In this document: positions 33,113 through 45,098 of the stretch, piece after piece | Numbering within the stretch: position 1 is the first letter of the stretch | Layout: each line of letters opens with the position of its first letter | Program-made: the position numbers and the translations under genes | Source: Stomorhina lunata | Lineage: Eukaryota > Arthropoda > Insecta > Diptera > Rhiniidae | Assembly: GCA_933228675.1 (NCBI GenBank) | Contig: OW121740.1 | Span: 56,235,000 to 56,298,999 of the forward strand | DNA: 64,000 nt | Reading direction: 5' to 3' | The notes under the pieces: generated by a model | What the model was told of the DNA's origin: nothing | What the model saw: only the letters and a program-made list of their open reading frames with translations | Databases searched by the model: none

Positions 33113-33800
33113 TTAAGAGTAAGTGGTAGCAATTAGCTTTGCTTTTAGCTCAAGGATGTCAAACTTTCTTTGCTTATGTTTCTTGATCGGGAGATAACCT
33201 TTATTTAATTTAAGGTGTGGAAACCTTGTGCTCCTTACTACCATATTGGCAGCCACCGCAGAGAAGTTCATTATCAGATCTTTCGCTATGAAGACTGTAT
33301 TTCCCAGTCTTATCTTTGCGTTAAAATCACTCGTTGTTATTTTAACGGCATGGTTGGCGCATCTATTCCAGACTACCACAAGTTGATCACAAAAGGCTTC
33401 TTTAACTGCATTATCATTTTCATCTGTGAGTGCGTGAGAACAAATCAATCTCAGATGAATGTATTTAGCTTTGACGCATATTGTCGCTAAACTTTCGCTT
33501 GCTGAAGTGAACCTAAAAATAAGATTTCACATTCTTTTGTCCACCATAAAACCAAAATTAAATTCATGCCTACTTTCATGGCAGCTATAATATAGTTCAC
33601 CATTTGGTGACTTAGCGATGGCGAGTCCATTCCATCTTATCTTCTGGACAGTAGTTATATCACACTTATATTCATCAAGAACATCCATCAACTGGATCAG
33701 AGCACCTCGGACCTTCTAGCTGCTTATCATTAAAGCATGGTTTCTTTTGCGCTTACCATAGTTGTCAACATTAGCTTTTTTTTCATTCTTCTGTTATCCT
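33113..33800 (-). pseudogene. LINE-alpha: apurinic-type endonuclease domain
   Basis: On the minus strand, from about 33800 down, the frame gives LIQLMDVLDEYKCDITTVQK and IRWNGLA (the EIRW metal-binding motif with E changed to K), ELYYSCH, FNFGFMVDKRM and then ICSHALTDENDNAVKEAF and SDFNAKIRLGN (GDFN with G changed to S), ending in TRFPHLKLNKG. This is an APE-type endonuclease of the RTE-like kind often annotated in insects as craniofacial development protein 2-like. It is truncated before the SDH motif and the reverse transcriptase. It probably belongs to the same family as the C-terminal fragments at 26049-26340 and 44525-45005. Confidence 0.75.
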
Positions 33801-34410
33801 TGACTGTCAGTGGAGCAATGCAATGGATTGCAGCTGTTGCCTAGCGTCTCCAGCTACCAGCTAAGAACTGTATCCAATTCCTACTCTAACCTCCTCGTGG
33901 TACATCCTGGTAACCTGATCAACCTAGTTGAGATGCGGTAAATAATCCGTGTGGGATTCTACGTTGGGGCTTATATGAGAGATAGTTATCTTGGATCCAT
34001 TCAATGTAAGAGTTTATACAACGTGTAAGTTGCGGCTGTAAGCAGGCGTCTGTCTCGGATCAAGTGGCTCGCGATGCCAACGTGGCTCGTGGAAAGCATG
34101 GAAAGAAACAACATTACAAAATATACTACTCTAAAGGGAAATCATGCCCCTGGTATGGCTGCTGACACAAGGATTTTACTGGTGTCTAACCAATGCAAGA
34201 ACATTCTAATGTTTTTTTCAGGAGTGGTTTACTAGCCCGACGTCCTAATTCATATTTGTACCGTTATTATGGAAGAATTCGCGGCACGTGTTCAATCACT
34301 GCGTTAATGGATGTAAACCTAATTCGAGGAGGTTGGTAAGTCTGGGCTTACCAAATTAAGACCAGTCATAACTGTTGCTTGGTATCCAACATCCCCTACA
34401 TCACATGGTC
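33801..34410 (-). mobile_element. LINE-alpha 5' leader region
   Basis: Upstream (on the minus strand) of the endonuclease relic. The outer part (34400-34210) reads ATGTAGGGGATGTTGGATAC, GGTCTTAATTTGGTAAGCCC and GGGCTAGTAAACCACTCCTG, which recurs in element A (all copies) and at 6955-7170. This ties the leader, the endonuclease and the deleted derivatives into one LINE family. The inner part has no recognisable coding. Confidence 0.6.
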
Positions 34411-36073
34411 TTTGGTTTAATTAGTAAAAAACCACCGAAGGACATAGATTGAATGAATGCATGCCCCTTGTTGCGGTCTTATCTCCAATATTTTCCTATC
34501 CATAATTGTTAATATTTATATTTCAATGTCTCTAATTTGGGTTCATCCAAATCTTTTTGTGGTACTTCAATGTAACCAAATTGTATAATTTTTAAAAATG
34601 AAAATTAAAATAAATTTAATATTTTTAATCTTGTTGATCTCTTAGAAAAGATAACACAAAAATTATTACAAAAGATATACAAATTATCAGCAAATTGAGG
34701 ACAGCGTAAATGTTTAAAAAAATAAATTGTATTTTTCATATTTGAAAAGTGTCCACTTCACTCATACAGAAGACGATTGAATTAAGTGAAAAACTCTGTA
34801 AAAATTTATATAAAAAAGACCTTAAGAAAAAAAAAAAATCATGTAATTGTTTATAATATCAAATTTATAAAATTATAGATAAACAGACATTAGATTAAAA
34901 CTAAAGATAGTGTCAAATTTATTAAAGTAAGAAAACTTAAACACAAGTAGATACACTCAATACAAGGCAACCCAAACAATGACAAAGATTTTTATTTCAG
35001 TTGCCTCAGACTCTAGAGTTGATTCAAACAATTTGAAGGAATGAAAGAATGTTTGTTCATCAAATAAATATCTAAGACTTTAAAAGTGATGGAATGACTG
35101 AGTAACTGACATAATTGTGAATTGTAAAGCCACGAGATTTGATGGACAGACATTAGATAAAACAAGTGCTCTTAACTGCATTTGCATCTGACAAATGGAA
35201 GAGGTAACTTTATGTATAAAAAAAGTTCACATACATGCTTTGATTTTTCTAATATCCAGAAAAATCTTAATCATTTTACAAGGAAATCTTTAAACAAGAA
35301 TCAACATTTCATTATCCAATCCTATGAAGAAAGGTTACACAAATCATCGTATTGTTTTTTTGAATTCATTCACATAAATATTTATTTCATTCCAAATATT
35401 ATGAGTTTATTTTGGAAGTTATTGTCTCAAAAAACAATGGAATTAAATTTTACACTCAAATAATGGTAAATGAAAATGTTCTGTTTTATACAAAATAAAT
35501 GGTAGATACAATTGTCAAAAGGAGTTTAAACACTTTTTTAATTCCCTTTATACTTTATTTTCTTTTACAGGTTTTAAGAGTTTGGGAACATTGAGCTGAT
35601 AGCATGACATGCCCTACAACATGTTTTGAGATTAGACAATCCAACTGTAAACAGTTAAAATTTTAATCTTGACATTTACAGAAACATAAATACTTTTGGA
35701 TACAAATTATATTTATCACTTTCGTTGTATTTCTTCGTATTTCTTTCTGTCTCATTTCCTCTGACAATTTGTCAGCAGCCATTGTTTTCTCCTAAAGCTG
35801 TTTATGACATTTTCAAACATTTTTACAAATGACATTAATCTGACCATAAACAAAGTGTGAGAATATTTGTTTTTCCTAAAGAATTTCTGGTAAATTTTTT
35901 TGGACAAATACTTTTTTTCAGTCTTTTTTTTATATATATTTGGAATTGTTGTTAAAACAAAAGACTTAGGAAGAGAACTTGATCATCGTTACATCAGCCG
36001 AAACTTTAGGTATGTTATGTATTAAAACAAAACTTAGGTAGAACTACTAAATAATTGGTGATTTAACTATTTA
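34411..36073. other. Unassigned AT-rich stretch
   Basis: No recurring repeat, domain or RNA is recognised. The 93-codon open frame at 35182-35463 has no motif and is Lys/Asn/Phe rich as expected from AT composition. Probably host non-coding DNA. Confidence 0.4.
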
Positions 36074-37336
36074 GTACCTGGTAGACCGAGCCTTGCTCGG
36101 AGCTTTATGATAAGCATTTTGAGGAAAATTTTAAAGTTTTTATATATTTTATATTATAAAGTGCTAAAATAAATTTAGTGCTAAAATAAATTTAGAGGAA
36201 AGACATTGTAGAAATATTCAGTTAATTTTGAATTATTTGATTTTTTTTGTCCGACCAACACATAGTTTGCATAGTTTACAGTTTAACTCATTTTGAATAA
36301 TTTTGGAAATTATTCATATCAACAGAAACCTCTGTCGACTCATGCGCAACAACTTTGCTAAAGATTATAGTCTGATCAAATGCACAGTTTACGATTTAAT
36401 TCATTTTGAGTAATTTTCTGTGGCGCCACCTGTCGGACTTTGCACATTCCAACTCATAAACCTTCTTCGGCTTATCCGTAACAACTTTGCTTATATTTAT
36501 AACATGATCAAATACACAGTTTATGATTTAATTAATTTTGAGTAATTTTCAGTGGCGCCACCTATCGGACTTTGGTCATTCCCATTAATAAACCTTCCTC
36601 GGCTTATCCGCAACAACTTCCTTAAAGATTATAGCATGATTAAATGTACAGCTTACGATTAAATTGATTTTGAGTAATTTTCAGTAGCGCCACCTATCGG
36701 AAATTATTTACAACAAATAAAAAGCCTTCGCCGGCTCATGCGCAACAACGTTGCCAAAGTTCATAGCATGATCAAATGTGCAGTTAACGATTTAATAAAT
36801 TTTTAGTAATTTTCAGTGGCGCTACCTAACGGAAATTAGTATTACCAACTTAAAAACCTTTGCCGGCTTATCCGCAACAGCTTCGCTAAAGAGCATAACA
36901 TGATCAAATTCACAGTTTACTATTCTATAAAGAACATACATACAAACATTCATTTGTTTAAAAGTTATAACATTACTCATTTTTCCCCTTTTTATCCCCT
37001 ACTTTCAAAAAGCTCCGTATGCATATTTGGTACTTCTTTGGTACCAATTGAATTCGGTACATTTTATTAAAACGCAGTTAACATAATTCTTATTCATATT
37101 ACTTTTTGAGATGTTAAGTTATCATTTTATCCCTTTTTTACCCATTTTGGCCCCAAAATCAAAAAAGTACCAAGTACGTGTTCAATATTTCTTTCACATC
37201 TATTGACTGCAGTACAAAGTTCATCCTTTTTTACCTCCTATTGGACATAGTTTCAAAAAAATACCAAACACTTGTCCTATATATCAAAAACGGTACCCAC
37301 TGTCAAAATTTTATGAAAATCGTTAGAGCCGATAGC

Positions 37337-37413
<77 letters not shown>

Positions 37414-37441
37414 CAATTATTGCTCGTTTAAGAATATAAGA
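36074..37441 (-). mobile_element. Helitron-like family C, copy C5
   Basis: The plus strand begins GTACCTGGTAGACCGAGCCT with hairpin CCGAGC-CTT-GCTCGG, followed by about five 130-bp units whose GGCGCCACC or AGCGCCACC lie near 36422, 36553, 36685 and 36816. The ACCAAACAC-type blocks come next, then (TA)n (37342-37410) and TGCTCGTTTAAGAATATAAG. Flanks read ATTT/ATTTAAGTC, again an A/T junction on the element's strand with no duplication. Confidence 0.8.
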
Positions 37442-39334
37442 TTTAAGTCTTAAAAACAAAAGACTAAAGCAACAAACTCGATATGATATTTTTTAAAATT
37501 TTTGTGGTTGAATACATTTTTTTTTTGAATAAAATTTAAGTGAAATTATGTAGTTAACAGTGTAATTATCACTATAATTTGTATTACAAAATTCGAATGA
37601 CTTCAATTAAGTTTCAAGGATTCTTGTCATAACAAGATTTAAATTTTTCCAAATTTTTGGAAATACAAAATGGAAAATTTCATTTCGGGCTAAACGGATA
37701 TGTGGAGAAATTGATCTCATTGATTTCTATGTCACTCCGTACAACAGAGCGTCGAATTGGCCAAATTGGCAAAACTATAATTCAAAATTGTGTAGCTCTC
37801 GAAGAGTTTACTGATTCAAAATATTCCATAATAAACCGTTTTAGTATCTTCAGAAGTGAATGAGAAGGAAAAAGTGTTATACTAAGTCTAACACTTTTTC
37901 CTTCTCATTCACTCTTATCGAAACAACTTACGTTATCGATGTCAAAACACGCGCTCTGTGAAGTGATGAACAGATAAACTTGTAAGCATTACTAACGGAC
38001 TGACAAAAATGATGGAGAAATCAAGGTATTATTGAACTTTTTAATAAAGATCCTAATATTTCAAATTTATTATCATTTTACTGCATAATTAACCGCGAGA
38101 ACCACGAAGTACTTGGAATCTGTAGAAGCTTACAGTTTAAAACCATTCCAGTCGCAATGCAAGATTTGCCTTTTAATATTTATTCCTGATATTATAGCAT
38201 TTTCTAAACATTAATCAGTTTTGAATATACATTTGATTCAGACCGATCATTTAATTCCTTTTCTTGATAATAATCTGTAATTATTATAAACTTTCTTTCA
38301 AAAGACTGTTTTTTTTAATCGGTAACATCCTTTTTGGGTATAAGTCACAATGTTCTTTTCCAACTCTTTACTACTGTGACTCTTCAAAAAATTGGCATTG
38401 TAAAATAGCTCTAAATGACCTCATGCGTGCCCTTCCCTGCAATATTTTTCAATTTTTTAAGGGATAAACCCTCAATCACTCGAAGATTTTATCCCAATAA
38501 ACCAACCCAAAAACAAAATTACATAAAAATTTAACTTCAAATAATTCAAATTTGAAAGGTTTACATTTTAAGCACTTTTTTTTGTCAAATCTTTCAAAAT
38601 TTTAATTTTGTCTTTCACTCCCTCACCACAAATAATAAAAACAATATTAATAATTTTTGTTGCATTATTTTACAAAACAAAAACATTTATTTAATTGTAA
38701 TAAAATACTCTTTCTTTTTGTCTTTGTCTACCACTATCTCCCCACAAATATACTCTTTTGTTCTCACCAAAAATAATAAAAACAAAAAAAAAACATGTTT
38801 GCATACAATTTCTTTTGTTTGATTCTTAATAGTGAATTTCATATGCATGTGAGTTTTCTTTATTGTATTAGTAAGATTTTTAAATACCAAACCGATTTTT
38901 TAAAACTGAACCGATTTTAATAAAATATAGATTCGTCTGATCTATGGAAAAATACCTTTCAAATGGTATAAAATTTTCCAGAAATGAGTGTATAATTAAA
39001 GCGTAAAAGGGGATAACAAATGGGTGCTTGCGTATTAACATTATAGATAAGGAATATATTTAACAACCTTAGACCTATAGCAACTTCCCATAATTATAGT
39101 GATAAAAACTTTTTTGTACAATAAGATCTTAACCACTGTTTCCATGTCTCAGAAGAAAGAAGCTCTTGTACTTTAACGAAATAACCCAAGCTTACTTAGA
39201 AGTATAATAATATAATAATTTCTAACAACTTCGAACTGTTTTGGGTTGTTTCGTTAGAGTACGGAAACAAACATATTAAATCTCTTATTGTAAAAAAATA
39301 TAGTGGTGATCAATAATAACTATTATATAACCAA
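37442..39334. other. Mostly unassigned, contains one perfect hairpin
   Basis: The stretch is AT-rich without recognised genes. At 37856-37912 a perfect 24-bp stem with a 9-base loop is present (separate entry). The open frame 37657-37863 runs into that hairpin and has no known motif. Poly-A and T runs near 38660-38800 are unremarkable. Confidence 0.4.
37856..37912. repeat. Perfect 24-bp hairpin with 9-base loop
   Basis: Left arm 37856-37879 (starting GTGAATGAGAAGG) and right arm 37889-37912 (ending CCTTCTCATTCAC) are exact complements. The loop is TACTAAGTC. The stem is not a simple AT repeat, so it is unlikely to arise by composition alone. It could be a recent inverted duplication, a small-RNA precursor or a transposon scar. 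Confidence 0.9.
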
Positions 39335-41722
39335 ACAAGTAAGAGTGGTATATTCGGCTTTGCCGAATCTTGGATACCCTTGACCAATGGTGTTCCAAAA
39401 GTAAAGTGCAAAATCGTAAGAATATATTGATAATTATATAGTTTCTGATTACTGACTTAGTTGAGCTCCAGCTAAATGCTTGATATCTATATTAATTTTC
39501 TTTTGTTCATACTTAATGTAATTCCTAGCAATATTTGGTTATAACTACTAGTATTATATGCAAAGAATCTTTAAAATTAAGAGTCGGAAAACGAAAAGCT
39601 TTCTGGTGGCGTCATCATCTAAAATAGTTATGGACCCAAATGTTAGGTTGGGCAGGTGGCTGATGTCGAAGGCAGCGTCACTTCGATTCTAAAGTGATAT
39701 GTGTCTATTTTACGAACATTTGATAAAGTTCGATAGACCAGATAAACCATGCAGAAAAGATGCTTTAAAATGTAGATGCCCTTAGATTTGCAAGAGCACA
39801 TCGATTTGATGAAGATTAAGTATTCTGGCATGCAACCCAAAAACACAGTGCCCAGTGAGGGTTGTGTACTTTAATTCATACGAATTGTCCAACTATTAAA
39901 AGTTCATGATTAGTTATGTAAAACTCTGAACTGATTTAGGTCAAAGCTTTAACAATGATTGTCAATGTATACAAGCCTTAGAATAATAAGGTATACACTC
40001 ATAGTTTTAGATACATACGTGAAATATATAGCTTTTAAATGAATGGATATCAGCTTTGGCGGAAAATTTATTGAAGATTTACTTATTAATCTGAAGTTAG
40101 TTAACTTATTAAGATAAATACTTCAACAATAATATTTGGGATCTATTGTTCTTTTGATCTGTCCGATGGATGTGTGGAAAGTTTTGCTCTAGTTCTTTGT
40201 GCAATTATAATATGATTTAATTTATCAGCATTAAAGTAATTCCCGGTCGGGGTTATATGGGAGATAACAGTAAATGTGAACCGAGCTCGCCCATTTTCAA
40301 TGCCGAACTTTTCAAGAGAACAGAAATACTTTTGTCAAATGTTGTCCCTCTAGAAAGTTTATTTTAGGCGCTATCGCCCTGAATAACGATATTGTACAAC
40401 GTCTTTATACTAAATGCCATCATCGTATCTATTATAATAGATAGATAATTATAATTAATTAGCTAATTAGATAATTATAATTTGTCATTTATTAGCTACT
40501 AAGAGATTGCCTTAGGCGAAGTTATACGGGAGCAATAGTCAAACGTGAACGGATTTCTCCCAATTGCAATTAAACAATTTAAATTTTCGTTGATATGTGA
40601 GATACATACATACATATGTAGGTTTTGAACGGATATCATGTACTTAGCTTCATTTTTGTACTTCCTAGGAAGATTACCTATAATTTGATATATAATACAT
40701 ACTCAAATGTTATCATAAAGTTCAAAAGTCAGATATAAAATTAAGATAAATGCAGCGTGTCTGTCTGCTAAAATCAGATTTGTGGAGCTCCTGGAAGGTA
40801 TACCCATATGAATTTTACACAAAATTTTAGGATATCGTCCCACCCTGAGCTCCAAAAACTCCAAAAACTTGACAGATTGACTTGACAGACAGGTTGACGG
40901 ACGGACAGACAGGTAGATGGACGGAAGGACTTCGCGAAATCGATTCTCCTGCCGATTCTGAGTCGATCGGTACAACTTGAATGGTATTTATAATCAGATT
41001 TGTGGAGTTTATATCAGATTTTGGGAAATCCTCCCACAAAGAACGCTGTCAAATTTCATCACAATCGGTCCATAAACACCTGAGATATCGCTGAAACAAT
41101 ACTTACAAAATGTCAACAAAATTTCTTAGACACGTACTTTGGGCAATTTGCAGTACATCACAAGTAGTGTTTTGGCGATATTTCAGTTGTTTATGGACCA
41201 ATTTTGATAAAATTTTATAATGTGCTTGGCGGGGGAATTTCCTAAAATCTGATATAAAATTTATGTATGTCCGTGCTCCAGGAGGATGGTTTTTCCTATT
41301 TCTGCATTTCATTTTTTCAACAAACATTCTCTAACGCGTACTTTGGGCAATTTGCGATAGATAAAATTTAGTGTTTTGGTTGTATCTCAGTTGTTTATAA
41401 ACCGATTTTGTTAAAATTTGACAGAGTGCTTTGGGGAATCAAAATCTGATATATAATTTATTATCACATGTACACCAGGAGTATCTTGTTTCTCTTATTA
41501 TTTAAAAGTGTGTTTCAATCAAAAATGTTAATATTTTCGTCCAATTTTTGGTATTTTTTCGATATTTTCGGTGTTTATAAACCGATTTTAATTTTAATAG
41601 CGTTCATTGCGGGAGAATTTCCGAAAATCTGGTATATAATTTATGTAGGTCGATCCTCCAGGGGCTTCAGAAACTTGATTTCAACAGACAGACGGACGGA
41701 CAGACAGACAGACAGACAGACA
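39335..41722 (-). mobile_element. HINE family 1, copy 1c (5' truncated)
   Basis: Closely follows copy 1b: 3' end AACAAGTAAGAGTG with hairpin ATTCGGC-TTT-GCCGAAT on the plus strand at 39335-39369, body units with CGAAGTTATACGGGAGCAA and GATATCTCAGTTG. (GTCY)n tracts are at about 40880-40930 and 41685-41722. It ends inside the second tract, where a family C fragment begins. A block of about 320 bp absent from copy 1b lies at 39529-39851. Confidence 0.8.
39529..39851. other. Extra segment inside HINE 1c
   Basis: Copy 1b reads ATTCCTAGCATAGTGAGGG across the site, whereas here CCTAGCA is followed by about 320 unrelated bases before CAGTGAGGGTTGTG. The segment includes GTTGGGCAGGTGGCTGATGT. I found no terminal repeats or target duplication. 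It could be an insertion here or a deletion in 1b. Confidence 0.5.
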
Positions 41723-42080
41723 CATACATTTGATCATGTTATAATCATTAGAAAAGTTGTTACGCATAAGCAGACGAAGGTTTCTTAGTTGGTATGAACA
41801 ACTTCAGGTGGCGCCACTGAAAACGACTCAAAATGAAATAAATCGTAAACTGTGCATTTGATCAGGCTATAATATTTAGCAAAGTTGTTGCGCATGAGTC
41901 GACGGAGGTTTCTGTTGGTATGATCAATTTCCAAAATTTTTCAAAATGAGTTAATCTGTAAACTATGCAAACTACTTATGTGTTGATCGGAAAAATTAAA
42001 TAAAATAATTCGAAATTAACTGAATATTTGCACAAAATGCTTGTCATAAAGCTCCGAGCAAGGCTCGGTCAACCAGGTAC
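41723..42080 (+). mobile_element. Helitron-like family C, copy C4 (3' part only)
   Basis: Two to three 130-bp units (GTGGCGCCACTGAAAACGAC near 41808) lead to AAGCTCCGAGCAAGGCTCGG (perfect hairpin) and TCAACCAGGTAC, the family 3' end. The 5' side is cut off at the (GTCY)n tract of HINE 1c. The 3' end lies directly against the foldback element. Confidence 0.75.
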
Positions 42081-42088
42081 TATGTTTT

Positions 42089-42963
42089 TAAGAAACATAA
42101 AAAATTTTTAAAGTTTTTAAAAGAAAACATAATGAGAATGAGTATAAAACAGATTTCAGTGGGACTTTTGGTCCTCGCACATGACATATCAAAAAAATGC
42201 CAATTTGCAAAAAAAAAAATAGTTTAAACAAAAAAGTCTTAAAAGACAAAACATCGATTTGAAAAAATTTATAATGTGTATATTTGCTGACATATTTGTT
42301 ATTGATTAGAAAAGTTTTTTCTGAAACGCGCTGCTCCACAGTTGGGAATTGGGAAATTTTTTAGTTCAAATTGGGATTTTTTTCATTCCATTGCTTTAAT
42401 TGATCTACATAACTACAAAACTTAATTTTGATATATTTATGCATGTCATTTCTAAAGAATATCAAAGATTGATATTATTTTCGTTAGAAAATTAGAAAAA
42501 GAAAAAAGATTTTTGATATTTTGTAGAAATGACATGGATAAAGCTATCATAATGAAATTTTCTAGTTATGTAGACGAATAAGATTTAAAAGCAATAGACT
42601 AAACAAAATTTACAATTTTAACTAAAAAATTCCCCAATTCCCAACTCGGGAAAAAAGGGTTTCAAAAAATGAGTTTTTTTACAAAAATGGCAACACTAAC
42701 TCTATTTGCAGCTCGTTTCAGAAAAGACTTTTCTAATCAATAACAGATATATTAGAAAATATCAAAATTATAATTTTTTTTATATCGGTGCTTTGCCTTT
42801 TGAGAAATTTTTATTTAAACTAAAAATTTTTTTTTACAAATTGGCATTTTTTGGAGCGGGCATATGCGAGGACCAAAAGTCCAATTAGCAAGAAATTTAT
42901 TTTATACGCATTCTCATTATGTTTTCTTTTAAAAGCTTTAAAAATCTTTTTATGTTCCTCAAG
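42089..42963. repeat. 875-bp foldback element (long palindrome)
   Basis: Sequence landmarks repeat in reverse order on the other strand: AACATAAAAAATTTTTAAAG with CTTTAAAAATCTTTTTATGT, ACATAATGAGAATG with CATTCTCATTATGT, TTTTGGTCCTCGCA with TGCGAGGACCAAAA, CAGTTGGGAATTGGG with CCCAATTCCCAACT, and CATGTCATTTCTA with TAGAAATGACATG. The centre is near 42526. Each arm is about 430 bp. No coding domain is visible; the open frames on either strand are mirror images. This has the form of a foldback transposon without a loop. Confidence 0.85.
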
Positions 42964-43377
42964 AAAATATTTTTTTATAAGTGAAAAAATATAGCTATCT
43001 TTTAGGGAAAATCTCAATAAAAAAGCGAAATTTTTTTGAAGTTTCAACTTTGAATATTTTTAACTTTTAAACGAAAGAAGATATCAATAACCGACTTGCA
43101 CAAAAATTATTTCGAATTTTATTACAAATTTAACGAATTTTCTTAAAAAAAATTTTGTTTTCAGATGCGTCCACCAGATCAAAAAAAGCTTAAAAAAATA
43201 AGTAAAATATCAACCCAAAAATTCTTTTTTACCCAAACCACTGTGCGCCGTCCATGAATTACACTGCGTTACAATTTCAAACTTTTGTTTTTGCACCTGA
43301 ACGAAACTATATACACTTTGAACCAGAGATCATGTATAGTAAAACTGCATACTCAGGTTTTTAGCAGTATATCACTT
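42964..43377. other. Unassigned stretch
   Basis: AT-rich with no match elsewhere in the window. It may be the external flank of the foldback element. Confidence 0.35.
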
Positions 43378-44118
43378 TTTATACCCATCACCACCATAGG
43401 TGGAAAGGGTATTATAAGTTTGTGCTGATGTATGTGACGCATGGAAATATTTGTCTTAGATCCACCTTTTAGTATACCAATAGGCTTAGAATCACTTTCT
43501 GAGTCGATTTAGCGATGTCCGTCCGTCCGTCTGGCTGGCTGGCCGGACCCCCATGTAAACCTTGTAGTCAAACTACAGGTCGCAATTCTAAAGATAATTT
43601 GATGAAATTTAGCACAGATCATTTTTTGATAATGGGACCATGGCTATTGAAATTCGTCAAAATCGGTCCATTATTAATGGTACCTCCCATAGGTCCCACT
43701 TCCGGGAATTGATATATTGGCCACAAATATCAATATTTTTTTATGAAATTTAAATCAAATACTGCTTATGTCAACTGAAATCACTGTACCAAATTTGACC
43801 ATAGCTCCCATACAAACTTTTCTCTAAAAAAACGCACTGAAGATTATGGGAATTTTAAGTTTATTTTTTACATACCTAATTTTTGTAACAACTATAATCA
43901 ATTCTGATCGAGATAATCGGTCCACATTTGACCCTAGCTCTCATATAAGTCCAAATGTCGGAAGCAGCTTAAATATAAAAGTCTTGAGAAAATGTTTGTA
44001 TGATGGCAAAATTTAGCAAATATTTGTCTTTATACAGAAAAAATAACACTTTTGACCTTAGTGGTGAAGGGTATCGTATGGTCGGGCTTGACCGACTATA
44101 GCACTTTCTTACTTGTTT
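43378..44118 (+). mobile_element. HINE family 2, copy 2c (full length)
   Basis: Starts TTATACCCATCACCACCATA, with GGTGGAAAGGGTATTATAAG, then the AGTCGATTTAGCGATGTCCG block, a GTCCGTCCGTCTGGCTGG tract, AATCAAACTACAGGTCGCAA-type body, TTAGTGGTGAAGGGTATCG, hairpin GTCGG-GCTTGA-CCGAC and GCACTTTCTTACTTGTT. About 740 bp. It serves as the reference copy of the family together with 2d. Confidence 0.85.
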
Positions 44119-44119
44119 C

Positions 44120-44520
44120 TTTTTAAAAAACTTCAAAGCTTAAATGATACGCAATTTAAATTAAATTATTGCCTTCGCCAACTTTCCTGAAACATCATTA
44201 TTCCAAGCTCATAGAACTTCTGCAAAAAACTGAACCAATTGCGATATTATAGCCTTGTCATTATCGAAAGTTTGACCATTTAAGGAGTTTTGCTAAGACC
44301 GAAACATATGGTAGTTGACTGTGCAATATCAAAAGTTCCCAGACAAGCTCTCTCAGTTTGTGGCGAGTAACCAAAAACATGTGCGGTCTAGCGGTGTCAA
44401 TTTATCTAGTTGTTCACAGTAGATATCCGAATTAAGCGTTTGGTTTCTTAGAAGCAGCTCAAAATATACCACACCCCTCTAATTCCCCCAATCTGACTGC
44501 CTTCTTCACAGGCACTTGTG
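44120..44520 (-). pseudogene. Mariner transposase, C-terminal half
   Basis: On the minus strand from about 44500: RGVVYFELL, then TLNSDIYCEQLDKL, a deletion, DTARPHMFLVTRHKLRELVW (the second catalytic aspartate), a loss of the PPYSPDLAPSD block, FRSLQNSLNG-like residues and QLVQFFAEV, ending in GKLAKAI. These match the order of a DD34D mariner transposase. The third aspartate motif is not seen. It is heavily decayed, and is squeezed between HINE 2c and a LINE 3' end. Confidence 0.7.
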
Positions 44521-44524
44521 TCTT

Positions 44525-45005
44525 GAATATTAATGCGTTGAAGCTTCGGTTCAAAAAATCCTATGAACAAGAACTAAATAGTAAAGCTCTACAAAACGCT
44601 TATACTACCAGTGTTATTATATGATGCTGAATGCACAAGCAGTTAAAGCTGTTCTTAGTGTCTTTAAGAGGAAGATCCTACGAAAAAACTATGGTCCAAT
44701 CAGCCTCAACAACGAGTTTCAAGACCGATTTAATCATCAGCATCGCTAAATGCATTAAACAGCAGCATTGGCTAGGACATGTTCCGCGAATGGACAAAAA
44801 TACTTCAGAAAGAAAAGTTTTTGAAAATGATCCAGAGGAAACTCGTAGAAGAGGACGTCCGAAACTTCGATGAAAAGACCAAGTTGAAGAAAATATATTC
44901 AAGCTTGTCCTATAAATTTGGAGAATATACGCGCAACAACGAAGCGGACGGAATTCAAATACGTGCTCGGACTTTGACCTAAACATTAATATAGGTCATT
45001 TATGT
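44525..45005 (+). pseudogene. LINE-alpha 3' end
   Basis: The decayed C terminus reads KLYKTLILPVLLYDAE, then VFKRKILRKNYGPISLNNEF and RFNHQH, a frameshift, WLGHVPRMDKNTSERKVFEN and RRRGRPKLR followed by a stop where the family has Trp, then KDQVEENIFKL. It ends with CTCGGACTTTGACCTAAACA and AATATAGGTCATTTATGTAA. The GHV..RM and GRPKLRW patterns are standard for the post-RT region of insect LINEs. It supplies the family identity for the deleted derivatives in element A and at 6955 and 27196. Confidence 0.8.
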
Positions 45006-45098
45006 AATGAAGTAAGAAGCTTTGGTTTGATTTTCACTGTGAATGCGGAATATTGTTCTGGTGGCAGTTCTAGGAAATACTGCTTTGTTGCAGAAATT

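Noticed and set aside
42088..43047. Three related open frames around the foldback
   Set aside because: They resemble each other only because the DNA is palindromic. No protein motif is present.
44678..44986. A 102-codon protein on the minus strand
   Set aside because: It is the shadow of the LINE-alpha 3' end on the plus strand. The frames at 1818-2039, 5833-6054, 27242-27436 and 49619-49801 are shadows of the same LINE piece.
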